Assembly (NCBI RefSeq): GCF_032271945.1
Contig: NZ_CP130319.1
Coordinates: forward strand, 4,607,001-4,671,000
Direction: 5' to 3'
From: Paenibacillus sp. MBLB1832
GTDB lineage: Bacteria; Bacillota; Bacilli; Paenibacillales; NBRC-103111
Length of the DNA: 64,000 bases
Below are positions 63,332-64,000 of the stretch, piece after piece (within the stretch, counting starts at the first letter, position 1; every line of letters starts with the position of its first letter). Position numbers and translations under genes: made by a program. The notes below the pieces were generated by a model. It saw only the letters and a program-made list of their open reading frames with translations, had not been told where the DNA came from and ran no database searches.

Positions 63332-64000
63332 TTATACGACATGAGGGAAGTTAGCTGGAAGCCATACCAAAAAGGTGCTCCCCGCATCCTTGCGAGTTGT
63401 TACTTCAACAGAGCCATCATGCTCATCAATGATCCATTTGGCGATGGACAAACCTAGCCCCGTCCCCGTCGTAACCCCGCGAGATAAGTCTGCACGATAA
63501 AAGCGGTCGAAGATCCGCGGAATATCCTCTTTATCCATACCGATGCCTGTGTCTGAGATGCGAATGCCAACAAAGCTGTCTCTACGGGTCGCTTCAATCG
63601 TTACGGTGCCAGTCAAGGTGTACTTGAACGCATTCTCGATAAAAATAAACAGGAGCTGCTGCAAGTAATCGCGATTCCCATGAACGTAAGCGCCATCCAA
63701 CGCCTCGAGATCGCCAACCCGCCACTCCGCTGTATGCTCAAGCAGCTGAGCTCTCCTCACGACTTCCTGTACGAGTGGCATAATTTCGACGGGCTTCTTC
63801 TCCATCATGACGCCAGCATCTGCCCTAGCTAGCGCCAGTAAATCATTCACCAACCTGCTCATCCGCTGCGCCTCACCAGCAATATCATGCATCGCCTCTA
63901 GAGACATCTGCACTTGATCTGGTGTTGCCAATGCTTGGGTACCGGACGTTTGCTTCCACATCTTCTCGAGTAGATCCACATTGCCTCGAATGGTCGTAAG
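63332..64000 (-). CDS. Sensor histidine kinase, 5' part beyond the window
   Basis: The frame is open from the window edge. It begins just after the phospho-acceptor region (LTTIRGNVDLLE), then has the HisKA coiled coil (MSRLVNDLLALARADAG) and an HATPase domain with NAFKYTLTG (N box), ISDTGIGMD (G1), IFDRFYRAD (F box) and GTGLGLSIAKWI (G2). The phosphorylated His and any sensor domain lie outside. Its partner regulator is not in the window. Confidence 0.9.
   Translation of the reverse strand, partial: LTTIRGNVDLLEKMWKQTSGTQALATPDQVQMSLEAMHDIAGEAQRMSRLVNDLLALARADAGVMMEKKPVEIMPLVQEVVRRAQLLEHTAEWRVGDLEALDGAYVHGNRDYLQQLLFIFIENAFKYTLTGTVTIEATRRDSFVGIRISDTGIGMDKEDIPRIFDRFYRADLSRGVTTGTGLGLSIAKWIIDEHDGSVEVTTRKDAGSTFLVWLPANFPHVV

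Overview
The window reads as a chromosomal segment of a spore-forming Paenibacillaceae-type Firmicute. This rests on strong AGGAGG-type ribosome binding sites with frequent GTG/TTG starts, an SLH-domain surface protein, a YesM/YesN sensor-regulator pair beside a sugar ABC transporter, PrkA, YhbD with two bactofilins, an AbrB-type regulator, class Ib ribonucleotide reductase, and Gram-positive operators (Pho-box repeats, a GlnR/TnrA site, a cre-like site). No rRNA, tRNA, CRISPR array, prophage or intact insertion sequence was seen. The assignment is inferred from gene content only.

Layout. 1-4 kb: a truncated FAD oxidoreductase, a decayed sugar-binding protein (frameshifted by a 13-bp duplication), an IclR regulator, and a decayed TniQ/TnsD-like gene. 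4-8.4 kb: a small accessory surface island with a Gly/His/Tyr-Pro repeat protein, two secreted or membrane proteins that share a similar helical C-terminal tail, a 43-codon gene, an orphan APH-fold kinase, and a cyclic-di-GMP-I (GEMM) riboswitch in front of a 38-codon membrane peptide. 8.4-29 kb: a polysaccharide locus read leftwards. It holds PHP tyrosine phosphatase, SLH protein, Wzz-type co-polymerase and BY-kinase, then GalU, the initiating sugar transferase, Fcl and Gmd, then an AT-rich cassette (three glycosyltransferases, Wzy-like polymerase, alpha-1,2-fucosyltransferase, Wzx-like flippase, acyltransferase, pyruvyl transferase), and ManC. Together these make GDP-mannose and GDP-fucose and assemble, export and control a probably fucosylated, acylated and pyruvylated surface polymer.

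29.5-43.7 kb: two small membrane proteins and PrkA, a DUF2161 nuclease-fold protein, a thioredoxin-reductase-like enzyme and an MFS carrier, a sugar ABC transporter with a divergent YesM/YesN two-component system, and a coiled-coil membrane protein translationally coupled to a phosphodiester glycosidase. 43.8-50 kb: a small membrane peptide, an AbrB-like regulator, TrmL, a PhoP-like response regulator behind a Pho box, a DHA2 exporter, and YhbD with two bactofilins. 49.7-53.2 kb: nrdI-nrdE-nrdF, in which nrdI carries a one-base frameshift in a run of C. 53.8-64 kb: SerC, a Mug-type glycosylase, a DUF1501/DUF1800 pair, an FMN reductase, a proteobacterial-like (GSI-beta) glutamine synthetase with a Gram-positive GlnR/TnrA site, DAHP synthase, a DUF2062 protein, IspH, and the 3' part of a sensor kinase.

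The strongest leads are the GEMM riboswitch with its tiny membrane ORF next to the surface-polymer genes, the GSI-beta enzyme under a GlnR-type operator, the nrdI frameshift together with a structured nrd leader, and the PhoP-like gene with a three-repeat Pho box.
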